From Endozoicomonas atrinae (GTDB lineage Bacteria > Pseudomonadota > Gammaproteobacteria > Pseudomonadales > Endozoicomonadaceae), in contig NZ_LUKQ02000038.1 in assembly GCF_001647025.1 (NCBI RefSeq), forward strand, positions 1 to 35,926: a stretch of 35,926 bases of DNA, written 5' to 3'. The position numbers and the translations under genes were made by a program. Below, in pieces: positions 8,901-18,573 of this stretch (position 1 is the first letter of the stretch; every line of letters starts with the position of its first letter). The notes under the pieces are model-generated. The model saw only the letters and a program-made list of their open reading frames with translations, had not been told where the DNA came from and ran no database searches.

Positions 8901-10454
8901 ATGAGTGATGTTGTGCTGGGGAGCGGCACCAACCGAATCGGCAATGGCCTTAAATGGGCGCTGGTAGCAGCCATTAACCTGCTTCTTTTATACGGCGTGA
9001 CCCTGATGTATGCCCAGGGAGAGATGGCCTTTGCTTTGCTGGTGCTGATTATTACGGCGACGGCTAACTGGGTTTTTCTCAGCAGTAAGGCGTACAGTTA
9101 TCGCTATGTGTTTCCTGCCCTGGTTGGCGTACTGGTTTTTGTGGTCTTCCCACTGATTTATACCGTCAATATTGCCTTTACCAATTACAGTTCTACCAAC
9201 CTGTTGAGTCTGCAGCGGGTTAAAGAGATTCACCTTGCCAAAACCTATGAAACTGGCGGTGGCAGTTATGGCTTCTCCCTCTATCAGAACGGAGAAAGTT
9301 ATCAGCTGAACCTGCAGGGCAAAGGTGACAATAAGCATTCCTACACCACGGAAGATTTTTACCTGATGGGCGCCGAAGGGTTGGACGCTATTCAGGTTAC
9401 TACCCTTGACGATTCTTCTCAGCCTGTGGGCGATAAGCTGGCGATCAAAGAATTGATCAAGCTTCGGCAGGGATTGAAGAAAGTTCAGATAACACTGCCC
9501 GATGGAACCGGTCTGGCCATGACGGGTTTGCGTTCATTTGGAGCGATTGCACCGGTTTATCTGGCGGGAGATAACGACACATTAATTGACAGCCGCAGTA
9601 GTGCAGTACTGACGCCGGATCATACCACTGGCTTTTATATCGATGAGCGTGGTGAGCGTCTTTCTCCCGGTTTTACCGTTTACACAGGCTGGGACAACTT
9701 TATTCGGGTAACCACCGATGAAGGGGTTCAGGAGCCTTTTCTTAAAATATTTGTTTGGACAGTGTCGTTTTCTGCCCTGACTGTGGTTTTCACGCTCGCT
9801 GTCGGTCTGCTGATGGCCTGTCTGATGCAGTGGGAGCCATTGAAGGGCAATGGCGTCTATCGACTGTTTCTGATTCTCCCTTACGCCGTACCCGCCTTTA
9901 TCTCCATTCTGATTTTCCGGGGATTGTTCAACCAGAACTTTGGTGAAATCAATATGGTACTGAATGCTCTGTTTGGCCTTCGCCCAGAGTGGTTCAGTGA
10001 TGAAGGGCTTGCCCGCTCCATGCTGCTGATCGTGAATACCTGGCTGGGTTATCCCTACATGATGATTCTCTGCATGGGACTGCTGAAGGCAATTCCAGAT
10101 GATCTGTATGAAGCCTCTGCGATTGATGGTGCGGGCCCTGTGGATAACCTGATGCGCATCACACTGCCAATGATTATTAAACCATTGACGTCTTTGTTGA
10201 TTGCCAGCTTTGCCTTCAACTTTAACAACTTTGTTCTGGTCGAACTGCTTACCGGTGGTGGTCCAGACATGATTGGGGCAACCACACCTGCGGGATCAAC
10301 GGATCTGCTGGTCAGTTACACCTACCGGATTGCCTTTGGCCAATATGGACAGGACTTCGGCCTGGCATCCGCCATTGCCACCATTATCTTCCTGATGGTG
10401 GGTGTTATTTCCTGGCTCAACCTGCGAGCCACTAAGAAACTACAGGAGAGTTAA
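8901..10454 (+). CDS. malF: Maltose ABC transporter permease MalF
   Basis: An inner membrane subunit of the MalFGK2 importer, 517 aa (E. coli 514). Three N-terminal membrane segments (about residues 17-40, 43-62 and 68-93) precede a large periplasmic P2-like domain (about 95-275), a hallmark of enterobacterial-type MalF. Further membrane segments then carry the EAA motif EASAIDGAG (404-412) that docks onto MalK. The start is ATG 8901, with GGAG at 8891-8894; an upstream TTG in the same frame lacks such a site. It is followed 10 bp later by malG. Confidence 0.96.
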   Translation: MSDVVLGSGTNRIGNGLKWALVAAINLLLLYGVTLMYAQGEMAFALLVLIITATANWVFLSSKAYSYRYVFPALVGVLVFVVFPLIYTVNIAFTNYSSTNLLSLQRVKEIHLAKTYETGGGSYGFSLYQNGESYQLNLQGKGDNKHSYTTEDFYLMGAEGLDAIQVTTLDDSSQPVGDKLAIKELIKLRQGLKKVQITLPDGTGLAMTGLRSFGAIAPVYLAGDNDTLIDSRSSAVLTPDHTTGFYIDERGERLSPGFTVYTGWDNFIRVTTDEGVQEPFLKIFVWTVSFSALTVVFTLAVGLLMACLMQWEPLKGNGVYRLFLILPYAVPAFISILIFRGLFNQNFGEINMVLNALFGLRPEWFSDEGLARSMLLIVNTWLGYPYMMILCMGLLKAIPDDLYEASAIDGAGPVDNLMRITLPMIIKPLTSLLIASFAFNFNNFVLVELLTGGGPDMIGATTPAGSTDLLVSYTYRIAFGQYGQDFGLASAIATIIFLMVGVISWLNLRATKKLQES

Positions 10455-10464
10455 GGGGGCGGTT

Positions 10465-11355
10465 ATGGCAATGGTACAACCAAGAAACCTGAAATACCGT
10501 GTCTGGGCAACCCGGATATTTCTGATCCTGTTTATTCTGATGATCATGCTGCCCTTTCTGATGATCATTTCCGTGTCTTTCCGCACGGGTAACTTTGCAA
10601 CGGGCAGTTTAATCCCGGAAAACCCAACCCTTGAGCACTGGTCGCTCGCATTCGGTATTCCCTGGACCAATGCGGACGGCAGTATTTCATTACCGCCATT
10701 TCCGGTGCTTACCTGGCTGTGGAACTCCATCAAGATTGCGGTCATCTCTTCTACGCTGATTCTGATGTTATCCACAACCGGTGCTTATGCATTTGCCCGT
10801 TTCCGCTTCCGTTTTCGTGAACACATGCTGACCGCCATGATGATCTTTCAGATGTTCCCGGCGGTACTGGCCCTGGTTGCGATCTACAGCATCTTTAACA
10901 CCCTTGGGAACTATGTGCCCTGGCTGGGGCTGGATACCCATGGTGCGGTGGTGATTGCCTCTCTGGGTGGTGTCACTCTGCATATCTGGCTGATTAAAGG
11001 GTATTTCGAGAGCATCGATGGTTCTCTGGAAGAGGCTGCCGCTATCGATGGTGCCACGCCCTGGCAGGCATTTCGTTATGTACTGCTGCCGTTGTCTGTT
11101 CCGATTCTGGCGGTGGTCTTTATTCTGGCTTTCATCGCCTCGGTGGGGGAGTACCCGGTGGCATCGGTGCTCCTTCAGGATGTGGATAAGTTGACCCTGG
11201 CGGTTGGCTCGCGTCAGTACCTGAATCCACAGAATTACCTCTGGGGTGACTTTGCCGCAGCCTCCGTGCTGTCTGGCCTGCCAATTACCCTGGTGTTCCT
11301 GTTATCCCAGCGCTGGATTGTCGGCGGTCTGACGGCAGGTGGCGTTAAGGGATAA
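10465..11355 (+). CDS. malG: Maltose ABC transporter permease MalG
   Basis: The second membrane subunit of MalFGK2, 296 aa, the same length as in E. coli. Six membrane segments are expected; the first spans about residues 16-37. The cytoplasmic EAA loop reads [11 protein letters not shown] (about 189-199). The ATG at 10465 is preceded by AGGGGG; an upstream in-frame start inside malF has no support. It follows malF closely. Downstream a 163-bp hairpin element separates it from malK. Confidence 0.96.
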   Translation: MAMVQPRNLKYRVWATRIFLILFILMIMLPFLMIISVSFRTGNFATGSLIPENPTLEHWSLAFGIPWTNADGSISLPPFPVLTWLWNSIKIAVISSTLILMLSTTGAYAFARFRFRFREHMLTAMMIFQMFPAVLALVAIYSIFNTLGNYVPWLGLDTHGAVVIASLGGVTLHIWLIKGYFESIDGSLEEAAAIDGATPWQAFRYVLLPLSVPILAVVFILAFIASVGEYPVASVLLQDVDKLTLAVGSRQYLNPQNYLWGDFAAASVLSGLPITLVFLLSQRWIVGGLTAGGVKG

Positions 11356-11381
11356 GAATTCAAACGGTGCTCCAGATCATA

Positions 11382-11544
11382 GGAGCCTGTCGCACTTAAC
11401 ACAGACCTACTGCGAAAAAGCTGGATTTGGCCATTTTTTATGCTGCTTTTCGTTGAATAGAACCACTATTCGCCTCAAATCAGCATAAAAACTGGCTCAA
11501 ACCGAACTTTTTCTCGCTACGGCCGGTTAAGCCCGACAGGCTCC
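11382..11544. repeat. MITE-like 163-bp hairpin element
   Basis: The ends are near-perfect inverted repeats: GGAGCCTGTCGcaCTTAAC (11382-11400) and its complement (11526-11544), 17 of 19 matching. The similarity continues inward along about 79 bp per arm, for example GAAAAAG, TTTG, CCA and TTTTTATGCTG, to a GAATAG-AACCA-CTATTC tip (11455-11471). There is no coding capacity. CAGATCA (11373-11379) and CAGGTCA (11545-11551) might be a decayed target duplication, but the left copy is separated from the end by two bases. It is probably a non-autonomous transposable element; other copies cannot be seen here. Confidence 0.7.
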
Positions 11545-11610
11545 CAGGTCACCGTAACCAATTACTAATACATTGAGCCAATGTCGTTTGGCTGGGTGGG
11601 AGTGACAAGA

Positions 11611-12741
11611 ATGGCTGAAGTATTTCTGGTCGATGTCAGCAAAAGTTATGACCAGGGAAAATCCTGGGTTCTGAAAAACGTGAACCTCTCCATTGCGGAT
11701 GGTGAGTTTGTGGCCTTTGTTGGGCCATCCGGTTGTGGTAAGTCCACGCTGTTGCGCATGATCTGTGGCCTGGAAGAAATTACTAAAGGTGACCTTTCTA
11801 TTGGTGATGAGCGTGTCAATGATATGCCGCCCAATGAGCGTAAGGTCGGCATGGTATTTCAGTCCTATGCGCTTTATCCCCATATGACGGTACGGGAAAA
11901 CATGGCCTTTGGCCTTAAGCTGGCAAAAGCGGACAAAAAGACCGTTGACCAGCGAGTCGATGAGGCGGCCAGGATTCTTCAGCTGGAGCCCCTGTTGGAT
12001 CGTAAGCCAAAAGCGATGTCTGGTGGACAGCGCCAGCGTGTAGCCATTGGCCGATCCATTGTTCAGGAGCCAAGGGTGTTTCTGTTTGATGAGCCGCTGT
12101 CTAACCTGGATGTTTCTCTGCGGGTGCAGATGCGTCAGGAGTTGGCCCGTTTGCATCGCCGTCTGAAAACCACTTCCATTTATGTAACCCATGACCAGGT
12201 AGAAGCGATGACCCTGGCGGATAAGGTGGTGGTGCTGAGCCCTCTGGCTGAAGGAGCAGAAAGTAATCTGGAGCAGGTGGGTGCTCCTCTTGAGCTGTAT
12301 CACCACCCGAGAAATATTTTTGTTGCCGGGTTTATCGGCTCCCCCAAGATGAACTTCTTTGATGGCACTTTATTGGAAGGTGGTGAGGAGTATAGTCGGG
12401 TGCGACTGAACTCCGGCAGTGAAATCTCCGTTGCCGTTAATGCAGTCAGCGGCAAAGCAGGCGATAAAGTGGTTTTGGGGATACGTCCTCAGGATATCCA
12501 TCTGGTTGAGTCTCAGGGTAATGCCATTGAGGGAACGGTTTCAGCGCTTGAGCGCCTCGGTACGGAGTCGTTTATTTATTTCGCCCATCCAGATATCCAT
12601 GAAAGCCTGACCGTCCGGGTTGAGGACTCCAAGGCCCGTCATGAAGGCGATGTACTGACACTGAAGCTGCCGGCAGAGAACTGTCATCTCTTTGATGCCG
12701 ATGGCCTGGCTTTTCGCCGCACCCGTGTCACCGATTTTTAA
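11611..12741 (+). CDS. malK: Maltodextrin import ATP-binding protein MalK
   Basis: The ATPase of MalFGK2, 376 aa (E. coli 371). Walker A is GPSGCGKST (38-46), the Q-loop glutamine is 84, the signature is MSGGQRQ (136-142), Walker B is VFLFDE (156-161) and the switch histidine is 194 (YVTHD). The C-terminal third (from about 240) is the MalK-type regulatory/TOBE region. The start is ATG 11611 behind GGGAG; an ATG 30 bases earlier is in frame but has no site. A 255-bp gap containing the hairpin element lies between it and malG. In E. coli this C-terminal domain represses MalT, but no malT is found here, so that role is uncertain. Confidence 0.96.
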   Translation: MAEVFLVDVSKSYDQGKSWVLKNVNLSIADGEFVAFVGPSGCGKSTLLRMICGLEEITKGDLSIGDERVNDMPPNERKVGMVFQSYALYPHMTVRENMAFGLKLAKADKKTVDQRVDEAARILQLEPLLDRKPKAMSGGQRQRVAIGRSIVQEPRVFLFDEPLSNLDVSLRVQMRQELARLHRRLKTTSIYVTHDQVEAMTLADKVVVLSPLAEGAESNLEQVGAPLELYHHPRNIFVAGFIGSPKMNFFDGTLLEGGEEYSRVRLNSGSEISVAVNAVSGKAGDKVVLGIRPQDIHLVESQGNAIEGTVSALERLGTESFIYFAHPDIHESLTVRVEDSKARHEGDVLTLKLPAENCHLFDADGLAFRRTRVTDF

Positions 12742-12812
12742 TCAGTCGGCTTTACCATTCTGAAGAACCTGAATACGACGAGTTTATAAAAGAAGAGGGA
12801 GAGAGTTTAACA

Positions 12813-15047
12813 GTGGATATGCAACGGATTGAGCGCCTGGCCGCATGCTATGGCCTGAGTGGGGAGTATAACGACTGGGCTGGTAATCCGGTTAAGGTTC
12901 CCGTTGAGAAAATGATTCCAATGCTTGAGGCCATGGGCCTTCAGCTGGGTTCCGATCAATTGATTGACCAGCAGATTGAAGACGTTGAAAAACAGCGCTG
13001 GCAATCCGTTTTGCCCGGTGTTGCTGTGCTGCACAAAGGCAGTCCTTTTGAACTGGAGCTGCACTTACCAGCCAGTAAGCTGAAAGATACGATCAAGCTG
13101 AACCTGACTCTGGAAAATGGCAAACAGCGACTGCTGGAGCTCTCTGGAAAAGAAGGGCAGTACAAAGAGGTGGCCCGCAATAAACTCGGGCGGACAACCG
13201 TTGTCAGGATCAATGCGCTGCTGCCTGATGGTCTGCCAGAGGGTTATCATCAGCTGCAACTGCAGGCGGTAAAAAAGAAGAAGGGCGATAAAAAGCTGGA
13301 AGGCGGTGAAACCTGCGCGTTGATCATTGCTCCTGAAACCTGCTATGAACCGGAAGCACTGGCCAAAGGCCAGAAAATCTGGGGATCGGCCATTCAGCTC
13401 TATACGCTGTGTTCCGCAAGAAACTGGGGGATGGGGGATTTTACCGATCTTAAGGAAACGGTAACGGCACTGGCTGCAAAAGGCGCTCATATTGTTGGAC
13501 TGAACCCCATTCATGCACTGTACCCTGCGGGACCTCAGCACTGCAGCCCTTACAGTCCTTCCAGTCGGAGCTTCCTGAACCCTCTTTATATCGATGTAGA
13601 AGCGGTTGCGGAGTTTGAGTTCAGTGATGATGCTCGCCGATTGATGGATGATCAGGCATTTCAAGCCAAACTGTCCGAAGCCAGATCGGCAACCCATGTG
13701 AACTATCCTGCGGTGGCTGAGCTGAAGATGGCTGTGCTGGAAAAGCTCTATGACACCTTTGTCAGTCGAGAGTTGAAAGCAAAGACCCGACGGGGTAAAC
13801 AGTTCAAGGCATTCTGCAAAACGCGGGGTGAGAGTCTGGATCGTCAGGCGCTTTATGATGCGCTCTTTGAGCATCATCTTAAGCAGGATGCCCATGCCTG
13901 GGGCTGGCGCCATTGGCCAGAGTCTCTGCAGAATCCGGAAAGTTCAGAAACCAAAGCCTTTGCCAAAGAGCATAAAGAGCGGGTTCGTTTTTACACCTGG
14001 CTTCAGTGGGTTGCCGATGGTCAGCTGGAAGATGCCCAGCAGGCTGCACAGCAGTCCGGTATGATGGTTGGACTCTATCGTGATCTGGCGGTTGGCGTTG
14101 ACAGTGGCGGGGCGGATGTATGGTCCGATCGTGAACTCTATTGTCTGGATGCCAGTGTCGGTGCGCCGCCTGATGGTGTTGCCCCGCAGGGACAGAACTG
14201 GGGTTTACCACCATTTAATCCCGAAGCGCTGAAAGCATCCGCTTACCAGCCATTTATTGAGATGGTTCGCGCCAATATGGATCACTGTGGCGCATTGCGC
14301 ATTGACCATGTGATGGGATTACTGCGACTGTGGTGGTGTCCGAACGGCAAGACCGCAGACTTCGGGTGTTACGTTCGTTATCCGCTTCAGGACCTGCTGG
14401 GCATTATCAAACTGGAGAGTCAGCGCCATCAGAGTCTGGTGTTTGGTGAAGACCTCGGCACGGTACCGGAAGAAATTTCCGAAAGCCTGCCGCCAGCAAA
14501 ATTCTACTCCAACACCGTAGGGTTATTTGAGAAGCTGGAAGAGGATCGGTTTACCGCGCCAGTGGATTATCCGGGCAGAACGCTGGCCTGCATGTCCAAT
14601 CATGACATTCCTACGCTGAATGCCTGGTGGAACTGTCTGGACCTTGACCTCTGGCGTGAGCTGGGCACTTATGATGAAGAGCGCTGTGAGCGGGAAAAGA
14701 ATGAGCGTCACGCTGCCAAGGTGGCACTGCTGAACACGCTGGCTGATATTGGTGAACTCCCGCCGGGTATGGATCCTGAGCGGATGGAGACCATGGCCTT
14801 TTCCCGCGAGCTGATGGAGCGTCTGCATTATTACCTGGTCCGCTCCAATGCACTGATCACCGTTATTCAGCTGGAAGACTGCATGATGCTGGATACGCCG
14901 GTGAATGTTCCGGGAACTTGTGAGGAATATCCGAACTGGCGTCGTCGACTGACCAGTGACGTTGCTGTTTTGGTCCAACAGGAGGGGATGGAGCAGTTTC
15001 TTAAGAACGTAAATATCATCCGGGGAGCAGAGCAGGCAGCGTTTTGA
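12813..15047 (+). CDS. malQ: 4-alpha-glucanotransferase (amylomaltase) MalQ
   Basis: This cytoplasmic GH77 enzyme transfers dextrinyl units between maltodextrins and releases glucose, making longer chains that feed the phosphorylase. It is 744 aa (E. coli 694). The catalytic residues are recognisable by family motif: Asp498 in RIDHVMGLLRLWW, Glu546 in GEDLGTVPEE and Asp598 in SNHDIPTL. The N-terminal 170 residues correspond to the extra domains of bacterial MalQ. The start is GTG 12813, about 9 nt after the AGGGAGAG site; ATG 12819 is the alternative. It lies 71 bp after malK and is the last gene of the mal cluster. Confidence 0.95.
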   Translation: MDMQRIERLAACYGLSGEYNDWAGNPVKVPVEKMIPMLEAMGLQLGSDQLIDQQIEDVEKQRWQSVLPGVAVLHKGSPFELELHLPASKLKDTIKLNLTLENGKQRLLELSGKEGQYKEVARNKLGRTTVVRINALLPDGLPEGYHQLQLQAVKKKKGDKKLEGGETCALIIAPETCYEPEALAKGQKIWGSAIQLYTLCSARNWGMGDFTDLKETVTALAAKGAHIVGLNPIHALYPAGPQHCSPYSPSSRSFLNPLYIDVEAVAEFEFSDDARRLMDDQAFQAKLSEARSATHVNYPAVAELKMAVLEKLYDTFVSRELKAKTRRGKQFKAFCKTRGESLDRQALYDALFEHHLKQDAHAWGWRHWPESLQNPESSETKAFAKEHKERVRFYTWLQWVADGQLEDAQQAAQQSGMMVGLYRDLAVGVDSGGADVWSDRELYCLDASVGAPPDGVAPQGQNWGLPPFNPEALKASAYQPFIEMVRANMDHCGALRIDHVMGLLRLWWCPNGKTADFGCYVRYPLQDLLGIIKLESQRHQSLVFGEDLGTVPEEISESLPPAKFYSNTVGLFEKLEEDRFTAPVDYPGRTLACMSNHDIPTLNAWWNCLDLDLWRELGTYDEERCEREKNERHAAKVALLNTLADIGELPPGMDPERMETMAFSRELMERLHYYLVRSNALITVIQLEDCMMLDTPVNVPGTCEEYPNWRRRLTSDVAVLVQQEGMEQFLKNVNIIRGAEQAAF

Positions 15048-15062
15048 GTTTACAGGGCAGAG

Positions 15063-15081
15063 AACCTGCTTTCAGGTTTCT
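15063..15081 (+). terminator. Possible terminator after malQ
   Basis: ACCTG (15064-15068) and CAGGT (15073-15077), with flanking AGA/TCT, form a short hairpin followed by a pyrimidine-rich stretch. The T-tract is interrupted, so its strength is uncertain. Confidence 0.4.
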
Positions 15082-15113
15082 TTGCTCCTGCTTCTTTTTC
15101 TGGAAGTTTTCTC

Positions 15114-15136
15114 GCTCCCATGATGACCATGGGAGC
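15114..15136. terminator. Hairpin between convergent malQ and mnhG
   Basis: GCTCCCATG (15114-15122) and CATGGGAGC (15128-15136) form a perfect 9-bp stem with a 5-nt loop. It lies between the two convergent operons and may serve both strands, although neither side has a clean T-tract. Confidence 0.5.
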
Positions 15137-15168
15137 GTTGTCAGTTGCAGGCCAGCAGACAGTAAGAA

Positions 15169-15474
15169 TTAATCCTGCTGATGCCCACGCCACATCTTGT
15201 AATTATTCATCAACAGCGATTTACCCAGCAGTTGTGCTGCGACAGGGGCCGTCATCAGAATGAATGCGATAATACCGACTGCCCGTGAAATGACGGACGT
15301 ATCGTGAAAGTGCAGCGCAACAGCCACCATAATCAAGCCAACCCCGATGGTGCCCGCCTTAGTAGACGAATGCATGCGTATATAGGCATCAGGCATTCGT
15401 AAAATACCCAGCGCAGAGAAAAAGCTGAACAGTACCCCGACGATTAAACAGCTGGCGACCACCCACTCCATCAT
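15169..15474 (-). CDS. mnhG: Mrp/Mnh antiporter subunit G
   Basis: A small membrane subunit of the Mrp cation/proton antiporter, 101 aa. The sequence MMEWVVASCLIVGVLFSFFSALGILRMPDAYIRMH is followed by SSTKAGTIGVG, the conserved MnhG/PhaG core (cut here for length). Three membrane segments are expected. The start is ATG 15474, whose bases overlap the TGA stop of mnhF (ATGA); GGAGAAG lies upstream. A longer in-frame opening exists but would read out of frame through mnhF, with no homology. It is the last gene of the operon. Confidence 0.93.
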   Translation of the reverse strand: MMEWVVASCLIVGVLFSFFSALGILRMPDAYIRMHSSTKAGTIGVGLIMVAVALHFHDTSVISRAVGIIAFILMTAPVAAQLLGKSLLMNNYKMWRGHQQD

Positions 15475-15800
15475 AATTCTTCTCCTGGCTTTGAACCTGA
15501 GTTTGAGCCTGAGTCTGCATCCGACTGACTCAGTGGCACGCGCATAATAAAGCGGGCAAAGGCAATCGTACTGAGAAACGCAACCAGTGCCAGAGTAATG
15601 GCTATATCCATAAATGCAGTGGCGTTGCTGTAAATGGTAAAGACGCCAATAAAACCAATGGTGATAAAAGCGATCAGGTCCAGGGCGATAACACGATCGG
15701 CCAGTGAGGGGCCTTTGCACAGTCGGATGAATGCCAGGGCAAGTCCGGCTAACAAACCGGCAAAGGCGAAGTTCGTCGCAAAAGCCATAATGTCAGTCAC
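15471..15800 (-). CDS. mnhF: Mrp/Mnh antiporter subunit F
   Basis: A 109-aa membrane protein with three hydrophobic segments. The segments RLCKGPSLADRVIALDLI and GVFTIYSNATAFMDIAITLALVAFL match the MnhF/PhaF family; family members of roughly 90 to 130 aa are usual. The start is GTG 15800, set by a near-perfect GGAGGTG 4 nt upstream. It overlaps the mnhE end by 8 nt and the mnhG start by 4 nt. The C-terminus is Ser/Gly/Asp-rich (QSDADSGSNSGSKPGEEL), a longer hydrophilic tail than usual. Confidence 0.92.
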   Translation of the reverse strand: MTDIMAFATNFAFAGLLAGLALAFIRLCKGPSLADRVIALDLIAFITIGFIGVFTIYSNATAFMDIAITLALVAFLSTIAFARFIMRVPLSQSDADSGSNSGSKPGEEL

Positions 15801-16269
15801 GGGTCACCTCCAGAATACGGCGTTCCAATGTTTCTTTAATGTCGTCAATCACCGACTGCTCATCCTGGCTGAACATCGCATGTATGACCAGATACTTACG
15901 ATCTTCACTGACGTCCAGACTCAGTGATCCCGGCGTCAGCGATACGATATTGGCCAATAACATAATCTCAAAGTCAGACTCTACCTCCAGTGGCACGTTG
16001 ATGATGGCCGGATGACTCAGGTGAGTCGGGGTGATGACATCCCACACTACCTGCAGGCTACTGGTCAACAGTTTGTAGAGGAAGACCGCCAGCAGTTTCA
16101 GGGCTGCCCAGAACTTGCGCCCATAATTGGGTTTGTTTCGGAACGGCTCCGTCAGTAGCAGAGCAAAAAAGCCAACCACAAAACCAATGGTAAAGTCGGT
16201 GCTGCCGTAGTTGCCGTTCAGCAGCATCCAACCAAACGCCAGGAGAATGTTTAATAAAAACAAGTTCAT
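15793..16269 (-). CDS. mnhE: Mrp/Mnh antiporter subunit E
   Basis: A 158-aa membrane subunit. N-terminal hydrophobic segments (about 3-17 and 26-39) are followed by the conserved ANIVSLTPGSLSLDVSEDRK stretch, diagnostic of MnhE/PhaE. The ATG overlaps the TGA of mnhD in ATGA. It stabilises the Mrp complex in characterised systems; it has no known catalytic role of its own. Confidence 0.94.
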   Translation of the reverse strand: MNLFLLNILLAFGWMLLNGNYGSTDFTIGFVVGFFALLLTEPFRNKPNYGRKFWAALKLLAVFLYKLLTSSLQVVWDVITPTHLSHPAIINVPLEVESDFEIMLLANIVSLTPGSLSLDVSEDRKYLVIHAMFSQDEQSVIDDIKETLERRILEVTRD

Positions 16270-17831
16270 TGTTGCATTCCTCCTGCAGGTGCTGCTGATA
16301 AAGAAGGTGTGGATAGCTGGGTTGCGTAGGGAGTGCTGTCGCTGCCAAGCACAGCATTAATATAAGGCTGTGGGTTGAGCAGGTTGGTTGCGGAGGTTTC
16401 TGCCAGCTGATAAATGGGCTCGACCATCAAGCCGATCAGAACGGTAATCACCGCCAGTACCGCAATAGGTGTGATGTACAGGCAGTTTTCCTTCCACGTC
16501 AGAGTAATGGGGGCTGCTGCATTCTCCGGCAGCGGTTTCCAGAACGCTTCCGCCCAGATTTTGGTCATTGAGTAAATAGTCATCAGACCAACAAATAATG
16601 CGGTTGCTGCCAGCAGATAGTCTTCAGTGAGCAGGCTTGCCTTGATCACCAGAAACTTGCCCCAGAAGCCGGACAGTGGTGGAAAGCCGGCCAGAGAAAA
16701 AGCCGGAATCAAAAACAGCAGTGCCAGCCAGGGCATGGCGCTATAGGCACCACCCAGCTCACGAAGGTTGTCGCTGCCCTGTTTGCGTTTCAAAAAGCCG
16801 CCAATCAGGAACAGGTTAGCCTTAACAATAATGTGATGGATGATGTAGAAAATTGCCCCCGTAATGGCCAGTGGTGTATAGATGGCCAGCCCCATCAGCA
16901 TATACCCAATCTGACTGATAATATGAAACGACAGTATGCGTTTAATGTTGAACTGACTGGCAGCACCTAGAACGCCGGTCAGCATGGTCAGGCCGGCAAT
17001 CACAATCAGCAACGGCTGGTAACCACTGTCCACCAGGTCGAACACGATAGTGAAGACACGCATCAAGGCGTAAACGCCAACCTTGGTCAGCAGAGCAGCG
17101 TACAGGGCAACGATGGCACTGGGCAGATGGTGATAGGATGCTGGCAGCCAGGAGAAGACCGGGAACGCCGATGCTTTGATGGCAAAACCAAAGAGAAACA
17201 GCCCGGAAATGAGCATCATGGTGGTGTCCGGCAGCTGCGCAACTTTGGCGTGCAGGTCGGCCATGTTCAATGTGCCGGTAGCACCATAGAGCAGACCGAT
17301 GGCCAGCAGGAAAACCATGGTGGATATCAGGTTGAGTACGACGTATTTCACCGCGGCATCCACTTGCTCTTTATTCGCACCCAGCACCATCAAACCAAAT
17401 GAAGTAATCAGCATGACTTCAAAAAACACATAGAGGTTGAAGATGTCGCCGGTTAAAAAGCTGCCCATAACACCGGCCAGCAGCGCATGAATCAGGCTGT
17501 GATAAATGGCATAGAACGGTTTGCTGCGCAAATCGGCGGTGCTGTAGAGCACAATGGCGATACCGATAATGGCAGTAATCAATACCATGCTGGCGGACAG
17601 CAGATCGGCAACAAAGACAATACCGAAGGGGGCTTTCCAGTCCCCGAAGGCCGTCACCTGCAGTCCGTTTGAGATAACCTGTTGCATCAGCAATATGGCG
17701 ACACACAGATTAGCGATCGCACCGCACCAGCTGATCACAGACGAAAGTGAACGGGCGCGAAAGCTGAAGGCGCAGGCCGTTGCGGTAAGCAACGGAATAA
17801 AAATAGGCATAACCAGCAGCCAATGCGTCAT
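16266..17831 (-). CDS. mnhD: Mrp/Mnh antiporter subunit D
   Basis: A large proton-pumping-type membrane subunit related to complex I NuoL/M/N, 521 aa with about 14 hydrophobic segments. Glu138 in VFFEVMLITSFGLMVLG is the conserved membrane glutamate. The block AIKASAFPVFSWLPASYHH includes the conserved lysine and Pro-rich region. IISQIGYMLMGLAIY also fits the family. It overlaps mnhC by 4 nt (ATGA) and mnhE by 4 nt. Together with MnhA it is thought to form the ion-translocating core. Confidence 0.96.
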   Translation of the reverse strand: MTHWLLVMPIFIPLLTATACAFSFRARSLSSVISWCGAIANLCVAILLMQQVISNGLQVTAFGDWKAPFGIVFVADLLSASMVLITAIIGIAIVLYSTADLRSKPFYAIYHSLIHALLAGVMGSFLTGDIFNLYVFFEVMLITSFGLMVLGANKEQVDAAVKYVVLNLISTMVFLLAIGLLYGATGTLNMADLHAKVAQLPDTTMMLISGLFLFGFAIKASAFPVFSWLPASYHHLPSAIVALYAALLTKVGVYALMRVFTIVFDLVDSGYQPLLIVIAGLTMLTGVLGAASQFNIKRILSFHIISQIGYMLMGLAIYTPLAITGAIFYIIHHIIVKANLFLIGGFLKRKQGSDNLRELGGAYSAMPWLALLFLIPAFSLAGFPPLSGFWGKFLVIKASLLTEDYLLAATALFVGLMTIYSMTKIWAEAFWKPLPENAAAPITLTWKENCLYITPIAVLAVITVLIGLMVEPIYQLAETSATNLLNPQPYINAVLGSDSTPYATQLSTPSLSAAPAGGMQQ

Positions 17832-18181
17832 TGCCCGGCCTCCGCGTGTTGCATTTTATCCATGTCAGCAGTGCCAAGCTCTTTGATGGCGCGATAGGCC
17901 AGTAATAAGGTGAATAACAGCAGACCGAAACCGATCACGATAGCAGTAAGAATGAGTGCCTGAGGCAGTGGGTTCGCGTAACCGGCAGCAGGGAGTAAAG
18001 CGTCACTGGCAATCAGCGGTGGATTGCCGCGGGTTAATCGACCGGCGACAAAAATGGCCAGGTTGATGGCATTACTGACCAGAATCATACCGAACAGAAA
18101 GCGCACAATATGGCGCTCCAGCATCAGGAAAACACCACAGGCAGTCATCAAGCCAACGACCAGACACCAGAGAAATTCCAT
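17828..18181 (-). CDS. mnhC: Mrp/Mnh antiporter subunit C
   Basis: A NuoK-like membrane subunit, 117 aa, with three hydrophobic segments. The segment FLFGMILVSNAINLAIFVAGRL is the conserved core, and ANPLPQALILTAIVIGFG is typical of MnhC/PhaC. The ATG shares one base with the mnhB TAA (TAATG), and its end overlaps mnhD by 4 nt. Confidence 0.95.
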   Translation of the reverse strand: MEFLWCLVVGLMTACGVFLMLERHIVRFLFGMILVSNAINLAIFVAGRLTRGNPPLIASDALLPAAGYANPLPQALILTAIVIGFGLLLFTLLLAYRAIKELGTADMDKMQHAEAGQ

Positions 18182-18573
18182 TAACTTAACTCCTCTTCCA
18201 CATTCAGTAGAACCATCAGCACGGAGCCAATAACTGCGAGATAGATGCCGATGTCAAACAACAGCGGGCTGCCTATTTTGCCCCACCACAGACCGGAGAG
18301 AAAAGGCTGCCCGAAGAACAGTGGCAGCAGTCCGGCCAGAAGCGCGATTAACACACCTGAACCAGCAAAGACCGCCGGTGGGTAGACCAGGCGGTCGCGC
18401 ACGTAGTCAGTGGTTTCAGCCAGCATTAACAGGGCAAAGGCAATCACCGCAATAAGACCTGCAATAAACCCACCGCCTGGATTGTTGTGGCCGCGCAACA
18501 ACAGATAGACAGAAAACACCAGCATCAGCACCGTGACGAAATGGGCACTGGTACGAAAAATGATCGATGACAT
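18181..18573 (-). CDS. mnhB: Mrp/Mnh antiporter subunit B
   Basis: A 130-aa membrane subunit of the MnhB domain. The signature region [21 protein letters not shown] is recognisable (a 20-residue part of it is [20 protein letters not shown]). About four membrane segments are expected. The ATG shares one base with the mnhA stop (TAATG), so translational coupling is likely. Because MnhB is separate from MnhA, the operon is of the seven-gene type rather than the six-gene type with an A-B fusion. Confidence 0.94.
   Translation of the reverse strand: MSSIIFRTSAHFVTVLMLVFSVYLLLRGHNNPGGGFIAGLIAVIAFALLMLAETTDYVRDRLVYPPAVFAGSGVLIALLAGLLPLFFGQPFLSGLWWGKIGSPLLFDIGIYLAVIGSVLMVLLNVEEELS

Noticed and set aside
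11527-12306. 259-codon minus-strand frame over malK
   Set aside because: It is antisense to intact malK with all ATPase motifs and shows no recognisable domain.
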